From Sphingomonas phyllosphaerae (GTDB lineage: Bacteria; Pseudomonadota; Alphaproteobacteria; Sphingomonadales; Sphingomonadaceae), in the NCBI GenBank assembly GCA_036946405.1, contig JAQIJC010000001.1, positions 2,865,501 through 2,929,500 of the forward strand: a stretch of 64,000 nt of DNA, read 5' to 3'. Of the stretch, positions 1 through 8,632 are shown one piece after another (position 1 is the first letter of the stretch; each line of letters starts with the position of its first letter). The notes beneath the pieces were generated by a model. It was not told the origin of the DNA. It worked only from the letters and a program-made list of their open reading frames with translations, and ran no database searches. Made by a program: the position numbers and the translations under genes.

Positions 1-1
1 C

Positions 2-2260
2 CTGATCGGTACGTTGCCCGGCATCCATGTCGAGGCGACCGGCGGCGAGGTGCAGAACATCACCCGCGTGCGCGGCATCCCGACCGATCGCGGGTTCCTT
101 TACTATCAGCAGGACGGCCTGCCGCTGTACCAGGAACTGGACGGCTGGTTCTTCAACCAGGGCGACGGCATGAACCGCCTCGACCTGATGACCGACCGGA
201 TCGAGGTCGTGCGCGGCGGCCCGGCACCCATCTATGCCAGCACCGCGGCCGCGATCGCCAACGTCATCACCGTCACCGGCACCCCGACGACGCGCGGCAA
301 GGTGCAGGCGACGGTCGGCGATACGGGCTATTACCGGCTCGACGCCTATCAGGCCGGGCCGCTCGGCGGCGACACCTATTACGCGATCGGCGGCTTCCTG
401 CGCCGTCACGACGGCTATCGCGACTCAGGCTTTCCCAGCGATCGCGGCGGTCAGATCCGGGCGAACATCCGGCACGACCTGTCGAACGGCTTCATCAAGC
501 TGTCCGGGCAATATACCGACGACCACAACGTCTTCTATCTGTCGATCCCGACCAACGATCCGCGCGATCCGAAGGTCAGCCTGAACAAATATATCGACTA
601 TTTCACCGGCACGCTGAACACGCCCGCGCTGCGCGATGTCGCCATTCGCTACCGCGATCCCGGCGGCGCGATCCGCACCCAGCGCGGCGATCTCGCCAAT
701 GGCCGCCACATCCGCTTCGGCAATGCCGCGCTCGACTATGAGGGCGATTACGGTGACTGGCACGTCTCCGCGAAGGGCGGCATGACGTTCGGCAACGTCC
801 ACTTCGACGCCTTCTACTCGACCTCCAACCCGGTCGACGCGACCGCCTTCGCCAACAGCTATGCCGCCGCCGCGACCACCGCGTTCGGCGCGAACGTCGC
901 CGGGCTCGGCTACAGCTTCGCCGGCAGCAACGGGCTCGACCGCTACGATCCGTCGCGTGACTCAGGTCTGGTGATGCAGGCGCAATATCGCTCGATCCAG
1001 ACCGACTTCTACGCGACGCAGGGCGATATGTCGGTCACGCGCAAGTTCGACACCGGCATCGGCACGCACGATCTGCGCATCGGCACTTACGGCTCGCTCT
1101 GGGGCCAGAAGATGTTCACCGCCTATCAAAACTATCTCATTCAGGTGAAATCGCAGCCACGCACGCTCGATCTCGCCGCTTATTCGGCGGCCGGCGCGGT
1201 ACTCGGCTACGTGACGGACAAGGGATCGCTGAACGATGCGGTTTCCTTGAACGCCGGCAATGTCGACGGGCAGTTGATCGCGCTCTACGGCACCGACACC
1301 TGGGACATCACGGATCGCTTGCGCCTCGACGGCGGCATCCGCCGCGAATGGTACAGCTACAGCGGCTATGCCCGGCTGAGCGCGACGTACAATCTCGGCG
1401 ATCCGACGACGCTGGCCGACGACAAGACGCGCGGCTTCACCGGCATGATCGGAACGTTGCGGCTGAAGCAACAGGCGACCAACTGGACCGTCGGCGCCAA
1501 TTACGACCTGAGCCACGATATCGGCATGTACCTGCGCGCCTCGCAGCTCGCCGTGCCGGTCGGCACGACGATCGCCTTCAACTACCCGACCCCCACCGTC
1601 GTCCCGACGAAGGCGAAGCTGTACGAGGCGGGCGTCAAGCTCGCGACGGGCGGCTCGTACCTCTACGTCACCGGCTTCTACACCAAGTTCGACCCGCTCA
1701 ACGCCAGCTTCGCGGGCTTCAACCCGGCGACCGGGCGCGCGGACGTGACGACCACCTTCATCGGCACTGCCGAGACGAAGGGCATGGAGGCGGACGGTCG
1801 TCTTCGGCTGCCGGGGCCGTTCTCGCTCGCCGGATCGGTGACCTTCCAGAGGCCGCGCTACCTCAACTTTAGCAGCAACACCGGCCTCGACGGCAGCCGC
1901 GCCAACGGCAAGCAGATCGTCCGCGAGCCCAAGCTGTTCCTCAACATCCGCCCGACCGCCGATTTCGCCATCGGCGCTGCGACCGTCAGCCTCTACGGCC
2001 GCTACGACTATGTCAGCCAGCGTTATACCGACTTCTTCAACTCGACCGCGCTGCCCGCCTACGGCTCGTTCGGCGTCGGCGGGATCGTCACGACCGGACC
2101 GTGGCAGTTCCAGGTGGTCGGCGACAACGTCACCAACGCGCATGGCTTCAGCGAGGGCAACACCGCGGGCGACCGCTTCGGACAGGGCGTGCCGACCGCG
2201 ATCTTCGGTCGCCCGCTGTTCGGCCGCAACGTCCGCCTGATCGTCAGCCGCACGTGGTGA
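2..2260 (+). CDS. TonB-dependent outer-membrane receptor, 5' end outside the window
   Basis: This is an outer-membrane active-transport receptor powered by TonB. The reading frame is open from the first bases, so the signal peptide, TonB box and start of the plug are missing. The first visible residues read LIGTLPGIHVEATGG, a plug-domain motif, followed by IEVVRGGPAPIYAS and NVIT, which are also typical of the plug. The remaining roughly 650 residues have the alternating aromatic pattern of a 22-stranded barrel and end in the outer-membrane signature RLIVSRTW with a terminal aromatic residue. A glycerophosphodiesterase gene follows 85 bp downstream on the same strand, so the two may share a transcript. 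The substrate cannot be read; the neighbouring sugar genes suggest a glycan or glycoside, but an iron chelate is equally possible. Confidence 0.93.
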   Translation: MIGTLPGIHVEATGGEVQNITRVRGIPTDRGFLYYQQDGLPLYQELDGWFFNQGDGMNRLDLMTDRIEVVRGGPAPIYASTAAAIANVITVTGTPTTRGKVQATVGDTGYYRLDAYQAGPLGGDTYYAIGGFLRRHDGYRDSGFPSDRGGQIRANIRHDLSNGFIKLSGQYTDDHNVFYLSIPTNDPRDPKVSLNKYIDYFTGTLNTPALRDVAIRYRDPGGAIRTQRGDLANGRHIRFGNAALDYEGDYGDWHVSAKGGMTFGNVHFDAFYSTSNPVDATAFANSYAAAATTAFGANVAGLGYSFAGSNGLDRYDPSRDSGLVMQAQYRSIQTDFYATQGDMSVTRKFDTGIGTHDLRIGTYGSLWGQKMFTAYQNYLIQVKSQPRTLDLAAYSAAGAVLGYVTDKGSLNDAVSLNAGNVDGQLIALYGTDTWDITDRLRLDGGIRREWYSYSGYARLSATYNLGDPTTLADDKTRGFTGMIGTLRLKQQATNWTVGANYDLSHDIGMYLRASQLAVPVGTTIAFNYPTPTVVPTKAKLYEAGVKLATGGSYLYVTGFYTKFDPLNASFAGFNPATGRADVTTTFIGTAETKGMEADGRLRLPGPFSLAGSVTFQRPRYLNFSSNTGLDGSRANGKQIVREPKLFLNIRPTADFAIGAATVSLYGRYDYVSQRYTDFFNSTALPAYGSFGVGGIVTTGPWQFQVVGDNVTNAHGFSEGNTAGDRFGQGVPTAIFGRPLFGRNVRLIVSRTW

Positions 2261-2288
2261 AGCGCGACTGACACCCCATGCCATCACC

Positions 2289-2316
2289 GGCGGGTGGCCC
2301 ATATCGGCCGCCCGCC
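2289..2316 (+). other. Strong hairpin between the TonB receptor and phosphodiesterase genes
   Basis: GGCGGG pairs with CCCGCC and an inner GGCC pairs with GGCC around the loop CATATC, with one unpaired base on each side. No T-run follows, so it is not a classical terminator. It could protect the upstream mRNA end or partly attenuate the downstream gene. Confidence 0.45.
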
Positions 2317-2345
2317 GCTCCGAACTTCCAGGACGAAAGCCTTTC

Positions 2346-3368
2346 ATGCACCGTGCGCTTCTCGCCGCCATCGGCGTCTGTCTCTCCTGCGCCGCCGCGC
2401 ACGCAGCTCCCGGCGATGCGCTGCGCCGGATCGCCGATCCCCACGGCGGCCTGATCGTGATCGCGCATCGCGGCTGTCACGAAGCGGCACCGCTCCACGG
2501 GCTCGCGAGCGCGCCGGAGAATTCGGTTGCCGCGCTGCGCCAATGCGTGACGCTCGGCGCGGACGTCATGGAAACCGACGTCCGGCGCAGTCGTGACGGT
2601 CATCTCGTCATCATGCATGACGACAGCGTCGATCGCACCACCAACGGCACCGGCAAGGTCGCCGACCTCAGCCTTGCCGAGTTGAAGGCGCTGCGCCTGC
2701 GACAGGACGAAGGTGGCGCGGGCGCGGCGCTCACCGATCAGGCGATTCCGACGCTCGACGAACTGCTTGCGCTCGCAAAGGACCGGATCGTCCTCAATCT
2801 CGACGTCAAGGACATGATCTACGGCGAGGTCATCGAGGCGGTCCGCCGCGCGGGCGCGCGGGACCGGGTGATCGTCAAGACCTTCGCGGGGATCGCCTCG
2901 GTGCCGCTCGCGTCGATCCCGCCCTATGACGCGGCCCCGTTCGTCGTCATCCCGATCACCGCCGCTCCCGACGCGGCCGACGTTCCGCAGATCGTCGCCA
3001 ACCAGATGCGCGGTCGCATCAAGCCGATCGCCTTCGAGCTGCCCGTCCTTCCGCTCGCCACCCTGCCTGCCGTGGTGCAGCGCGCCGACGCGCTGCACGT
3101 GCCGGTCTGGATCAACACCTTATTCAAGGGCTTCGTCACCGGCATGGGCGGCGATCCCGAAGCCCGCCACCATCCCGAGGCCGTCTGGGGACGGCTCGCC
3201 GACATGGGCGTCCGCCTGATCCAGACCGATGCCGTCGAAGCGCTGCTCCGCTACCGGTCGCTGCGCCCAGCGCGTACCGGCGACGAAGCCCGTCCGGCGG
3301 CGAAGGCGATCCCGCGTTCGAGCCCGCGCAGTTCGGCCAACCCGCGCATCCGGCCAAGCAGCGAATAG
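2346..3368 (+). CDS. Glycerophosphodiester phosphodiesterase family protein
   Basis: Members of this family hydrolyse glycerophosphodiesters to an alcohol and glycerol 3-phosphate. The 340-residue protein starts with a signal peptide (MHRALLAAIGVCLSCAAAHA), so it is probably periplasmic. The family signature is present: IAHRGCHE near residue 40, then ENSVAAL, METDVRRSRDGHLVIMHDD and a second half of TIM-barrel type. A region of about 34 residues at the C-terminus (rich in Arg, Pro and Ser) is unlike the family and is read opposite to the end of the mannonate dehydratase gene, with which it overlaps by 118 bp tail to tail. The catalytic barrel is complete before that tail. Substrate is unknown. 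Confidence 0.9.
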   Translation: MHRALLAAIGVCLSCAAAHAAPGDALRRIADPHGGLIVIAHRGCHEAAPLHGLASAPENSVAALRQCVTLGADVMETDVRRSRDGHLVIMHDDSVDRTTNGTGKVADLSLAELKALRLRQDEGGAGAALTDQAIPTLDELLALAKDRIVLNLDVKDMIYGEVIEAVRRAGARDRVIVKTFAGIASVPLASIPPYDAAPFVVIPITAAPDAADVPQIVANQMRGRIKPIAFELPVLPLATLPAVVQRADALHVPVWINTLFKGFVTGMGGDPEARHHPEAVWGRLADMGVRLIQTDAVEALLRYRSLRPARTGDEARPAAKAIPRSSPRSSANPRIRPSSE

Positions 3369-4456
3369 CCCGGGTTGGTCTGCCGGTGCAGATCGTCGAG
3401 CATCTGATGCCCGTGGTCAGGACGCATCGGGATGCTCCGCCCCTCGCGCACCGACAGGCGATGCACCGCCGCGACCACCGCCGCCATATCGGCGTCGCCG
3501 CGCAGATGCTCCGCCTCGTGGAACGCGCCGTCCGGCTCGCGCTGGACCGAGCGCAGGTGGAGGAATCCGATCCGGCTGCCCTGCCGGTCGACCATTCCCG
3601 GCAGATCGTTGTCGGTGCGCACGCCGAAAGACCCCGTGCACATGCACAGCCCGTTCGAGCGGTTGGGAACGCGCGCGAACAGGTCGGCGACATCCGCCTC
3701 GGTACTGACGACGCGCGGCAACCCGAAGATCGGGAATGGCGGATCGTCGGGATGCACGACGAGGCGAAGGCCGAGGTCATCCGCCACCGGGCACACCGCC
3801 TCGAGGAAGGCGACATGATGGTCGCGCAGCCGCCCTGCGTCGATCCCGGCATAGCTGCCGATCGCCTCGAGGAACTGCACCGAGGTAAAGCCTTCCTCGC
3901 TCCCCGGCAGCCCGGCGATGATCGTGCGCTCCAGCCTGTCGCGCGCCGCTGCATCCATCGCCGCGTAGCGCGCTTCGGCCGCCGCCTGCGTCGCCGCGTC
4001 ATAGCTGTCGGCCGCACCCGGTCGCCGCAGGATGAACATGTCGTATGCCGCGACCGCGACCGCCTCGAACCGCAGCGCGCGGGCGCCATCGGGCAGTTCC
4101 CACGCCAGATCGGTGCGCGTCCAGTCGAGTAGCGGCATGAAATTGTACGTCACCACCTCGATGCCGCACGCCGCGAGATTGATCAGCGACTGGCGGTAAT
4201 GATCGATCAGCCGATCCCAGTCGGCCGATCGGGTCTTGATCCCTTCGTCGACGGGCAGGCTCTCCACCACGCGCCACTCGAGCCCCGCCGCTGCGATCTC
4301 GGCCGATCGCGCCGCGATCGCGTCGCGCGTCCACACCGCGCCGTTCGGCACCTCGTGGAGCGCAGTGACGATCCCCGTCGCACCCGCCTGCCGGATATGA
4401 TGCAGCCGGACCGGATCGTTGGGCCCGAACCAGCGCATCGTCTGCGTCATCAACAC
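3251..4456 (-). CDS. uxuA: Mannonate dehydratase
   Basis: This enzyme converts D-mannonate to 2-keto-3-deoxy-D-gluconate in glucuronate catabolism. The N-terminal MRWFGPNDPVRLHHIRQAGATGIV and the later LNGLCMCTGSFG-like segment (NGLCMCTGSFGVR), FLHLRSVQRE and DHGH are diagnostic of UxuA, and 401 residues is the usual length. A GTG start is preferred because GGAAGG lies 8 bases upstream; an ATG two codons later is possible. The gene follows the GH2 gene by 39 bp on the same strand, which suggests that the operon releases a uronic acid and then degrades it. The last residues overlap the phosphodiesterase gene on the other strand. UxaC and UxuB, needed for the earlier steps, are not in the window. 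Confidence 0.95.
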   Translation of the reverse strand: MLMTQTMRWFGPNDPVRLHHIRQAGATGIVTALHEVPNGAVWTRDAIAARSAEIAAAGLEWRVVESLPVDEGIKTRSADWDRLIDHYRQSLINLAACGIEVVTYNFMPLLDWTRTDLAWELPDGARALRFEAVAVAAYDMFILRRPGAADSYDAATQAAAEARYAAMDAAARDRLERTIIAGLPGSEEGFTSVQFLEAIGSYAGIDAGRLRDHHVAFLEAVCPVADDLGLRLVVHPDDPPFPIFGLPRVVSTEADVADLFARVPNRSNGLCMCTGSFGVRTDNDLPGMVDRQGSRIGFLHLRSVQREPDGAFHEAEHLRGDADMAAVVAAVHRLSVREGRSIPMRPDHGHQMLDDLHRQTNPGYSLLGRMRGLAELRGLERGIAFAAGRASSPVRAGRSDR

Positions 4457-4495
4457 GTCACTGACCTTCCTGCATTGTACGTCTGAACGGCGGTG

Positions 4496-7150
4496 TCATC
4501 GCGTGATCTCGATCGCCGACACGATCGCGTCGCCTTCGACGGGCACGAACGCCAGCCGCAACGTCCCGTCGGCCACCTGCACCGGGATGCGGCGAGTGAC
4601 CGCCTTCATCGTCCCGCCCGCCGCCCGAGCGACATCGAAGCCCGACAGCACGCGCTTGCCGTTGGCGATCACGTCGAAGCGGCGCGCCCCTGCCGCCAGC
4701 GACGGTTCGACGAACGTCAGCGCAACGGCATAACGACCATCGGCGACCGGCACCTCATAGGAGAAGCGCCCTTCGCGATAGGTTTCCACCACCGCGCCCT
4801 CGCTCGTTCCCTGAACCACCTTCGGCGCCGGGCGCGGGCCATAGCCCGACCAGGCGTTGAGCTGTCCCGCCTTGCCGCCGTCGAAGAAGTTGTCGGAGCC
4901 GTATCGCTTTCCGGCGACGGCGCCGGCGACCAGCGCGCCGCTGTCGATGTGGATCGAGCGCAGCGCCTCGGGTGCCAGTTGCCACACGGCCGCATCCTCC
5001 TGCACGCCGTCCGGGAACAGACCGCGCGCGACGACGCGATTGGCGCCTACGGTCAGCGCGACCTTCGGCCAGACGCAGGTCATCTGCGGACAGGCCGCCA
5101 GCGTGCCGACAAGACGATCGTTGATGCGCAATTCGGTGCGCGGCGCGTTCGAATAGACGCGCACCTCGGTCGCGGGATAGGCGCGATCGACATAGCGGCT
5201 GCCGTTGACGTGCACGGTCGGCGCCGCGTTCCAGTTCGCCTTGTAGAAGTAGAAGGCGTCCTTGCGGATCTTGCGGTCGTAGGTCACCAGCCCCTTGGTG
5301 TTGATGTCGATTCCATCGCCCTCGCGCCGCACGGTCGTGGCGAAATCGAACGAATTCCACAGCCACGTCCCCCACAGGTACGGCTTGGCCGACAGCGTCT
5401 CCCACGCGCGTTCGTGGATATAGCTCTCATATTCCTCGGGCTGGTTGCGCCCGCGCTGGTCGACGCGCCCGCCCAGCGGATTGTCGGTGTGGATCGTCGT
5501 CGCACCGCCTGCGCCATATTCGGTGACCGACAGCGGCTGCATGGGACGTCTGGCATGAAGGTCGTCGAGGTGCGGCCCGAGATCGGCCGGCGTGCCGAAA
5601 TACCAGCCGAAATAGCGGTTCGCACCGCCCAGATCGGCGGCGACCGCGGTAATCGGCACGTCGGAGGTCGGATCGATATCGCGTTCGCAGCAGGTGGCGA
5701 GCGCGGTCGGGCGCGACGGATCCTCCGCCTTGGCGAAGGCGTCCAGCTCATGCAGTAACGGCAGCGGATCGGGCGCTTCACCGCTTCTGGCGGTGATGAA
5801 CGCCGGGATCGACTTGCCGAAATCGACCTCGTTGGCGATCCCCCAGCTCACCACCGACGGATGGTTGCCGTTCTGCCGGATCAGCTCGCGCAATTGCTGT
5901 CGCGCGTTCTCGCGCAGCGCCGGGCTGGCGGTCATCGCCTCGCCATGCGTCCATTTCGACACCAGCGGGATCTCGTCCCACAGCACGAGCCCATAGCGGT
6001 CCGCGAGGTCGTGGATCGTCTGCCCATGCTGGTAATGCGTCAGCCGGATCGAATTGACGCCCATGTCGCGCATCATCGCGACATCCTGCTCGATGTCGGC
6101 CGACGTGGTCGCCCAGCCCTTGCCCTCGCGATCCTGATGGTAACCGACACCGTGCAACCGCAGCGGTTGGCCGTTGAGCAGGAAGCCACGCACCGGATCG
6201 GCACGCATCGTACGGATGCCGAACGGCTGCTCGACCCGGTCGAACACCGTTCCCGATGGCGAGGCGATCTCCACGACGAGGCGGTGCAGATAAGGATCGG
6301 CGACACCGTTCCACAGATGCGGGTCCGCGACCGTCAGCACCTGCGTCGTCTCTGCCGTGGCGCCGCCGTTCAGCATTACACGCCGCGCATCCGTCGCCAC
6401 CATGTTGCCGCTCGCATCGAGCAACCTGAGGATGATCTGGCTGGCTTGCCGGCGCTTCCGGTCGTTGCGTGCCCTCACTCGTACGTCGATCTGCGCCCTT
6501 CCTCCATCGATCGACCGCGTCGTCGCAAGGATGCCGCTACCGCCCGCATCGAGCATGTCGATATGCACGGCATCGGTGCCGATCAGGCTGACGGGGCGAT
6601 ACAAACCACCGTGGACGAAGAAGTCGCCGGCGAGCGGAAGCACGTCGGCGGTGGAACTGTCTCCATCGGGCTGCGTGTTGTCGACCTTGACCAGCAAAAC
6701 ATTGGCCTGACCGGCCCGCAGCGCGCTGCTCGCGTCGAAACGGAACCGCGAGAAGCCGCCGCGGTGCGCGCCCAGTCGCCGTCCGTTGAGCCACACTTCG
6801 GCGGTGCGGCTCGCCGCATCGAACTGCAACCACGCCCGTCGCTTGTCGAAGCCGGGGGGCGGAATGAAAGTCAGGCGATACCAGCCGACCCCCTGATATT
6901 TGTCGATCGTCGCGGCGCGGTTGATATGATCCTGTGGATCGGGAACGTAATAGCCGACGCGATTCCAGGTATGGGGAACCGAAACCTGCTCCCAGCGCCG
7001 GGCCGCAGCGCGGGTGACGTCGTCCGGCATCGCGCCGCCACGGCTGAATTCCCAGCCTTGCGACAGCGGCACGATCTGGCGATCCGCCTGCGCGAAGGCG
7101 GGCGCAGCCAGCAGCATGGCAAGCGCGACCGATCCGAGCCGTACCCTCAT
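4496..7150 (-). CDS. Glycoside hydrolase family 2 enzyme with C-terminal malectin-like domain
   Basis: Exo-acting beta-glycosidase of 884 residues with a signal peptide ending at AFAQA, so it is exported, probably to the periplasm. The order is a GH2 sugar-binding N-domain (residues 25-190), an immunoglobulin-like domain, then the catalytic barrel with acid/base Glu441 in SWGIANEVD and nucleophile Glu544 in SVTEYGAGG. A malectin-like carbohydrate-binding segment occupies about residues 733-884. The motif N617-T-K619 before GLVTYDRK resembles the N-x-K motif that binds the carboxylate in GH2 beta-glucuronidases. Together with uxuA 39 bp downstream this favours beta-glucuronidase, but closely related proteins are often labelled beta-galactosidase. 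The family is certain; the substrate is inferred. Confidence 0.92.
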   Translation of the reverse strand: MRVRLGSVALAMLLAAPAFAQADRQIVPLSQGWEFSRGGAMPDDVTRAAARRWEQVSVPHTWNRVGYYVPDPQDHINRAATIDKYQGVGWYRLTFIPPPGFDKRRAWLQFDAASRTAEVWLNGRRLGAHRGGFSRFRFDASSALRAGQANVLLVKVDNTQPDGDSSTADVLPLAGDFFVHGGLYRPVSLIGTDAVHIDMLDAGGSGILATTRSIDGGRAQIDVRVRARNDRKRRQASQIILRLLDASGNMVATDARRVMLNGGATAETTQVLTVADPHLWNGVADPYLHRLVVEIASPSGTVFDRVEQPFGIRTMRADPVRGFLLNGQPLRLHGVGYHQDREGKGWATTSADIEQDVAMMRDMGVNSIRLTHYQHGQTIHDLADRYGLVLWDEIPLVSKWTHGEAMTASPALRENARQQLRELIRQNGNHPSVVSWGIANEVDFGKSIPAFITARSGEAPDPLPLLHELDAFAKAEDPSRPTALATCCERDIDPTSDVPITAVAADLGGANRYFGWYFGTPADLGPHLDDLHARRPMQPLSVTEYGAGGATTIHTDNPLGGRVDQRGRNQPEEYESYIHERAWETLSAKPYLWGTWLWNSFDFATTVRREGDGIDINTKGLVTYDRKIRKDAFYFYKANWNAAPTVHVNGSRYVDRAYPATEVRVYSNAPRTELRINDRLVGTLAACPQMTCVWPKVALTVGANRVVARGLFPDGVQEDAAVWQLAPEALRSIHIDSGALVAGAVAGKRYGSDNFFDGGKAGQLNAWSGYGPRPAPKVVQGTSEGAVVETYREGRFSYEVPVADGRYAVALTFVEPSLAAGARRFDVIANGKRVLSGFDVARAAGGTMKAVTRRIPVQVADGTLRLAFVPVEGDAIVSAIEITR

Positions 7151-7546
7151 ATCCCTCTCCCTCGCCCCACCTTAGATCGACCAAATCGGCCTGACCAGTT
7201 TTTATTGCTGGACCTCCGCAGGCGCAGCCCGAACCTTCGATGTTCCAATTAATCGCCGATCAACGTGCATACCTTCCTTTGCTGTTCCAGTATTTTCGCC
7301 ATCGACATTAGCTACGGAGCGGCAAATTTGGTAAGACAGGTTTAGTTTGCAACAGATAGCGGGCCAGCAAGAACGGTCTGGCCACCGCGCGCACATAACC
7401 CGCTCGGCCACGACCACCGATAGCGTTCTTACTGGCGCTGCGGTCTATTGACGCTGCCCCCGCCGCCCGTCGAAGATGTTCGCACCGTGACGGGATGACC
7501 TGCGTGCCGGGGGTCGAAGTGTCGCTAGGCGGAAGAGAGAAACGAT
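7151..7546. promoter_or_regulatory. Divergent intergenic region between the GH2/uxuA operon and the FGE gene
   Basis: This 396-bp stretch separates two divergently transcribed genes and must carry both promoters. Its left part is more AT-rich than the surrounding genes (around 7180-7340), which fits promoter DNA. TTGGTC and CTGGTC occur as direct repeats near 7175-7200, but no convincing operator palindrome was found. A purine-rich GGAAGAGAG before 7547 serves as ribosome binding site for the FGE gene. Confidence 0.4.
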
Positions 7547-8554
7547 ATGAAGATGGCGGCTGATATTGCCGGGGACAGCCGATATGACGGTATGCGTCGG
7601 CTGGACGGCGGCCGCTTCCGGATGGGTTCCTCGGCCTTCTACCCGGAGGAGGCACCGACGCGCCTCGTCAGCGTCGATCCGTTCTGGATCGACGAAGTCC
7701 CGGTCACCAACGCGGCCTTTCGCCGGTTCGTCGACGCGACCGGCTACGTCACCCTGGCGGAGATTGCGCCCGATCCGCGGGACTATCCCGGCCTTGCGCC
7801 CGATATGGCGAAGCCCGGCTCGCTCGTCTTCGAACGCACCGCCGGGCCGGTCGACCTCGGCGACTACGGCCAATGGTGGCACTTCCGCTACGGTGCGGAC
7901 TGGCATCATCCGCTCGGGCCCGACAGCGATCTTGACGGTTTAGACGACCACCCTGTTGTTCACGTCGCGCATGTCGATGCGCTGGCCTACGCCACCTGGG
8001 CCGGCAAGTCGCTCCCGACCGAAGCCGAATGGGAATATGCGGCACGCGGCGGGCTCGACGGCGCGGAATATGCGTGGGGTGACGAACTTGCGCCCGGCGG
8101 CGCCATGCTCGCCAATTACTGGCAAGGATTGTTCCCCTACGCCAACCAGTTGCTCGACGGCTACGAACGCACCTCGCCGATTCGCACCTATCCGGCCAAT
8201 GGCTTCGGGCTCTACGACATGATCGGCAACGTCTGGGAATGGACCGACGACTGGTACGGCCTGCCCGCGCGCACCGTCGATGCGGGCAAGTCGAAGGCGA
8301 GGTCGTCTGGCGATTGTTGCGCCGTCCCGGCGAACCCGCGCGGCGCGCGCGAGCGGGACAGTCACGATGCCGCCCTGCCGGGGATCGCCCGCAAGGTCAT
8401 CAAGGGCGGTTCGCATCTCTGTGCCGAGAACTATTGCCAGCGCTACCGCCCTGCCGCCCGCCACCCGCAGGCGATCGACTCCTCGACCACCCATATCGGC
8501 TTCCGCTGCGTCATGCGCGAGGCAAGCGGCAGCAAGCGCTTTCGCCATCGTTGA
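7547..8554 (+). CDS. Formylglycine-generating enzyme family protein with both catalytic cysteines
   Basis: Formylglycine-generating enzymes oxidise a cysteine in newly made sulfatases to the catalytic formylglycine. The 335-residue protein begins RRLDGGRFRMGS and ends in the family signature KGGSHLC-x4-C-x22-GFRC. Cys292 and Cys297 have the same five-residue spacing as the active-site pair Cys336/Cys341 of human SUMF1, so this is probably a true oxidase rather than one of the many FGE-like proteins lacking the cysteines. FPY, GNVWEWTDDWY and SSTTHIGFRC are further conserved blocks. No signal peptide is seen. No sulfatase gene (C-x-P-x-R motif in an alkaline-phosphatase fold) was recognised in this window, so its client lies elsewhere. 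Confidence 0.9.
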   Translation: MKMAADIAGDSRYDGMRRLDGGRFRMGSSAFYPEEAPTRLVSVDPFWIDEVPVTNAAFRRFVDATGYVTLAEIAPDPRDYPGLAPDMAKPGSLVFERTAGPVDLGDYGQWWHFRYGADWHHPLGPDSDLDGLDDHPVVHVAHVDALAYATWAGKSLPTEAEWEYAARGGLDGAEYAWGDELAPGGAMLANYWQGLFPYANQLLDGYERTSPIRTYPANGFGLYDMIGNVWEWTDDWYGLPARTVDAGKSKARSSGDCCAVPANPRGARERDSHDAALPGIARKVIKGGSHLCAENYCQRYRPAARHPQAIDSSTTHIGFRCVMREASGSKRFRHR

Positions 8555-8632
8555 CGGATTTTGTCGAAAGACATGGCCGACGACGCAATCTATCGTGACG
8601 GCCATCGTCTCTGTTCGCGAAGGATCGGCTTG

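Noticed and set aside
962..2371. Long open frame on the minus strand opposite the first TonB receptor
   Set aside because: It is a shadow of the GC-rich receptor gene, rich in Arg, Ala and Gly without any family motif. The same holds for the long antisense frames opposite the large receptor (19399-22632) and opposite nirB (32691-35267).
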